Assembly (NCBI GenBank): GCA_903871435.1
Contig: CAIQGU010000305.1
Coordinates: forward strand, 1 to 7,020
Length of the DNA: 7,020 nucleotides
Direction of reading: 5' to 3'
Origin: an uncultured Burkholderiales bacterium
Lineage (GTDB): Bacteria > Pseudomonadota > Gammaproteobacteria > Burkholderiales > Burkholderiaceae_F
In this document: piece by piece, positions 6,110 through 7,020 of the stretch
How the letters are laid out: each line of letters starts with the position of its first letter
How positions within the stretch are numbered: position 1 is the stretch's first letter
Position numbers and translations under genes: made by a program
Notes under the pieces: model-generated
Told to the model about the DNA's origin: nothing
What the model saw: the letters and a program-made list of their open reading frames with translations, nothing else
The model's database searches: none

Positions 6110-7020
6110 ATGAAGCTGACCGTCATCGGAACCGGGTATGTGGGCCTGGTCACCGGCGCCTGCCTCGCCGACGTGGGCAACCACGTACTGTGCATCGACA
6201 TCGACCGGAGCAAGGTAGCGCGCCTGAACGCTGGCGAGGTGCCGATCCACGAACCCGGGCTCGACGAGGTCGTGGCCCGCAACCGGCAGGCGGGCCGGAT
6301 GGACTTCACATCCGACTACGACCGCGCGGTCGCCCACGGTGACCTGTACTTCATTGCGGTGGGAACACCCACCGACGAGGACGGCTCGGCGGACGTGCGG
6401 CACGTGGAAAGCGCGGCACGGGAACTGGGCCGCCGCATCACCCGCAAGGCGCTGGTGGTGGTCAAATCGACGGTGCCCGTTGGCACCCATGCGCTGGTTG
6501 CCAATGCACTGCGGGAGGAACTGGCGGCGCGCAGCGTTACGGTTGGATTTGCGGTGGCGTCGAACCCGGAGTTTCTCAAGGAAGGCGCCGCGGTTCCGGA
6601 CTTCATGCATCCCGACCGCATTGTCATCGGCACCGACGATGCCGATGCCATTGAAACGCTCACCACCCTCTACGCCCCATTCAACCGCAACCGCGACCGG
6701 CTGATCGTGCTCGATGCCCGCTCCTCGGAGCTGGCCAAGTACGCTGCCAATGCCATGCTGGCCACGCGCATCTCTTTCATGAACGAGCTGGCGCGCCTCG
6801 CCGAGAAGCTCGGCGCCGACATCGAAAAAGTCCGCCACGCCATCGGCGCGGATCCGCGTATCGGGCCGAGCTTCCTGTATGCCGGTGCCGGCTACGGCGG
6901 CTCCTGCTTTCCCAAGGATGTGCGGGCGCTGCTGGCGATGGCGCGAGAGAACGTGCTGCCGGCACGGCTGCTGTCCGCCGTTCACGATGTCAACGAGGAG
7001 CAGAAGCACGTCCTCACCAC
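6110..7020 (+). CDS. ugd: UDP-glucose 6-dehydrogenase (3' end beyond the window)
   Basis: The first 303 complete codons of ugd are present; the family is usually about 440 residues, so roughly the last third is cut off. The enzyme oxidises UDP-glucose to UDP-glucuronate with two NAD+ in the cytoplasm. Visible features are the NAD-binding GTGYVG (7-12), IDIDRSKV (29-36), HEPGL (47-51), VGTPT (84-88), KSTVPVGT (119-126), the NPEFLKEG active-site segment (152-159), [11 protein letters not shown] with K210, and the catalytic Cys266 in [10 protein letters not shown] (261-270). The motifs fit UDP-glucose dehydrogenase better than GDP-mannose or UDP-ManNAc dehydrogenases. It is divergent from the glycosyltransferase operon, across a 310-bp shared control region. 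UDP-glucuronate feeds capsule, O-antigen or lipid A sugar synthesis, so a role with the neighbouring operon is plausible but not shown. Confidence 0.95.
   Translation, partial: MKLTVIGTGYVGLVTGACLADVGNHVLCIDIDRSKVARLNAGEVPIHEPGLDEVVARNRQAGRMDFTSDYDRAVAHGDLYFIAVGTPTDEDGSADVRHVESAARELGRRITRKALVVVKSTVPVGTHALVANALREELAARSVTVGFAVASNPEFLKEGAAVPDFMHPDRIVIGTDDADAIETLTTLYAPFNRNRDRLIVLDARSSELAKYAANAMLATRISFMNELARLAEKLGADIEKVRHAIGADPRIGPSFLYAGAGYGGSCFPKDVRALLAMARENVLPARLLSAVHDVNEEQKHVLT

Noticed and set aside
5948..7009. A 353-codon minus-strand open frame opposite ugd
   Set aside because: It mirrors the codon pattern of ugd, shows no family motif, and would cover the ugd promoter region; treated as an antisense shadow.

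Overview
The window is high-GC bacterial DNA with dense genes, short gaps and good Shine-Dalgarno sites. It looks like a betaproteobacterium of the Burkholderiales, perhaps Alcaligenaceae (Bordetella/Achromobacter-like). That placement is an inference from base composition and protein style, not from a search. No rRNA, tRNA, CRISPR array, insertion sequence or phage gene was recognised.

Left part (1-2955, plus strand): the end of a flagellar export-gate cluster, fliP (3' end only), fliQ and fliR. A thiamine-diphosphate enzyme of the acetolactate-synthase superfamily follows in the same direction, 39 nt after fliR. A possible 13-codon ORF with its own ribosome binding site bridges this gap and overlaps the enzyme's start as ATGA. 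The enzyme keeps the cofactor motifs, but it has His where acetohydroxyacid synthases have a specificity Trp. No small regulatory subunit lies beside it, so its substrate is open.

Middle part (2972-5799, minus strand): three tightly packed genes that look like one operon. In order of transcription they are a polyprenyl-phosphate glycosyltransferase (GT2, ArnC/GtrB/DPM type), a multi-spanning UPF0104/LPG-synthase-TM flippase-like protein with a TTG start, and a short extended-SDR protein. The gaps are 4 nt and 1 nt. The SDR protein lacks both the Tyr and the Lys of the YxxxK active site and the middle Gly of the cofactor-binding loop, so it is probably not a working oxidoreductase. The set suggests making and handling a lipid-linked sugar at the inner membrane for an unknown envelope glycan. 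No acceptor glycosyltransferase is in the window.

Right part (5800-7020): a 310-bp divergent intergenic region with candidate promoters in both directions and a strong hairpin in the probable leader of ugd. It is followed by the first 303 complete codons of ugd (UDP-glucose 6-dehydrogenase), which runs off the end. Ugd makes UDP-glucuronate, a precursor for acidic surface sugars, so the right half reads as an envelope-glycan locus beside the end of a flagellar locus.
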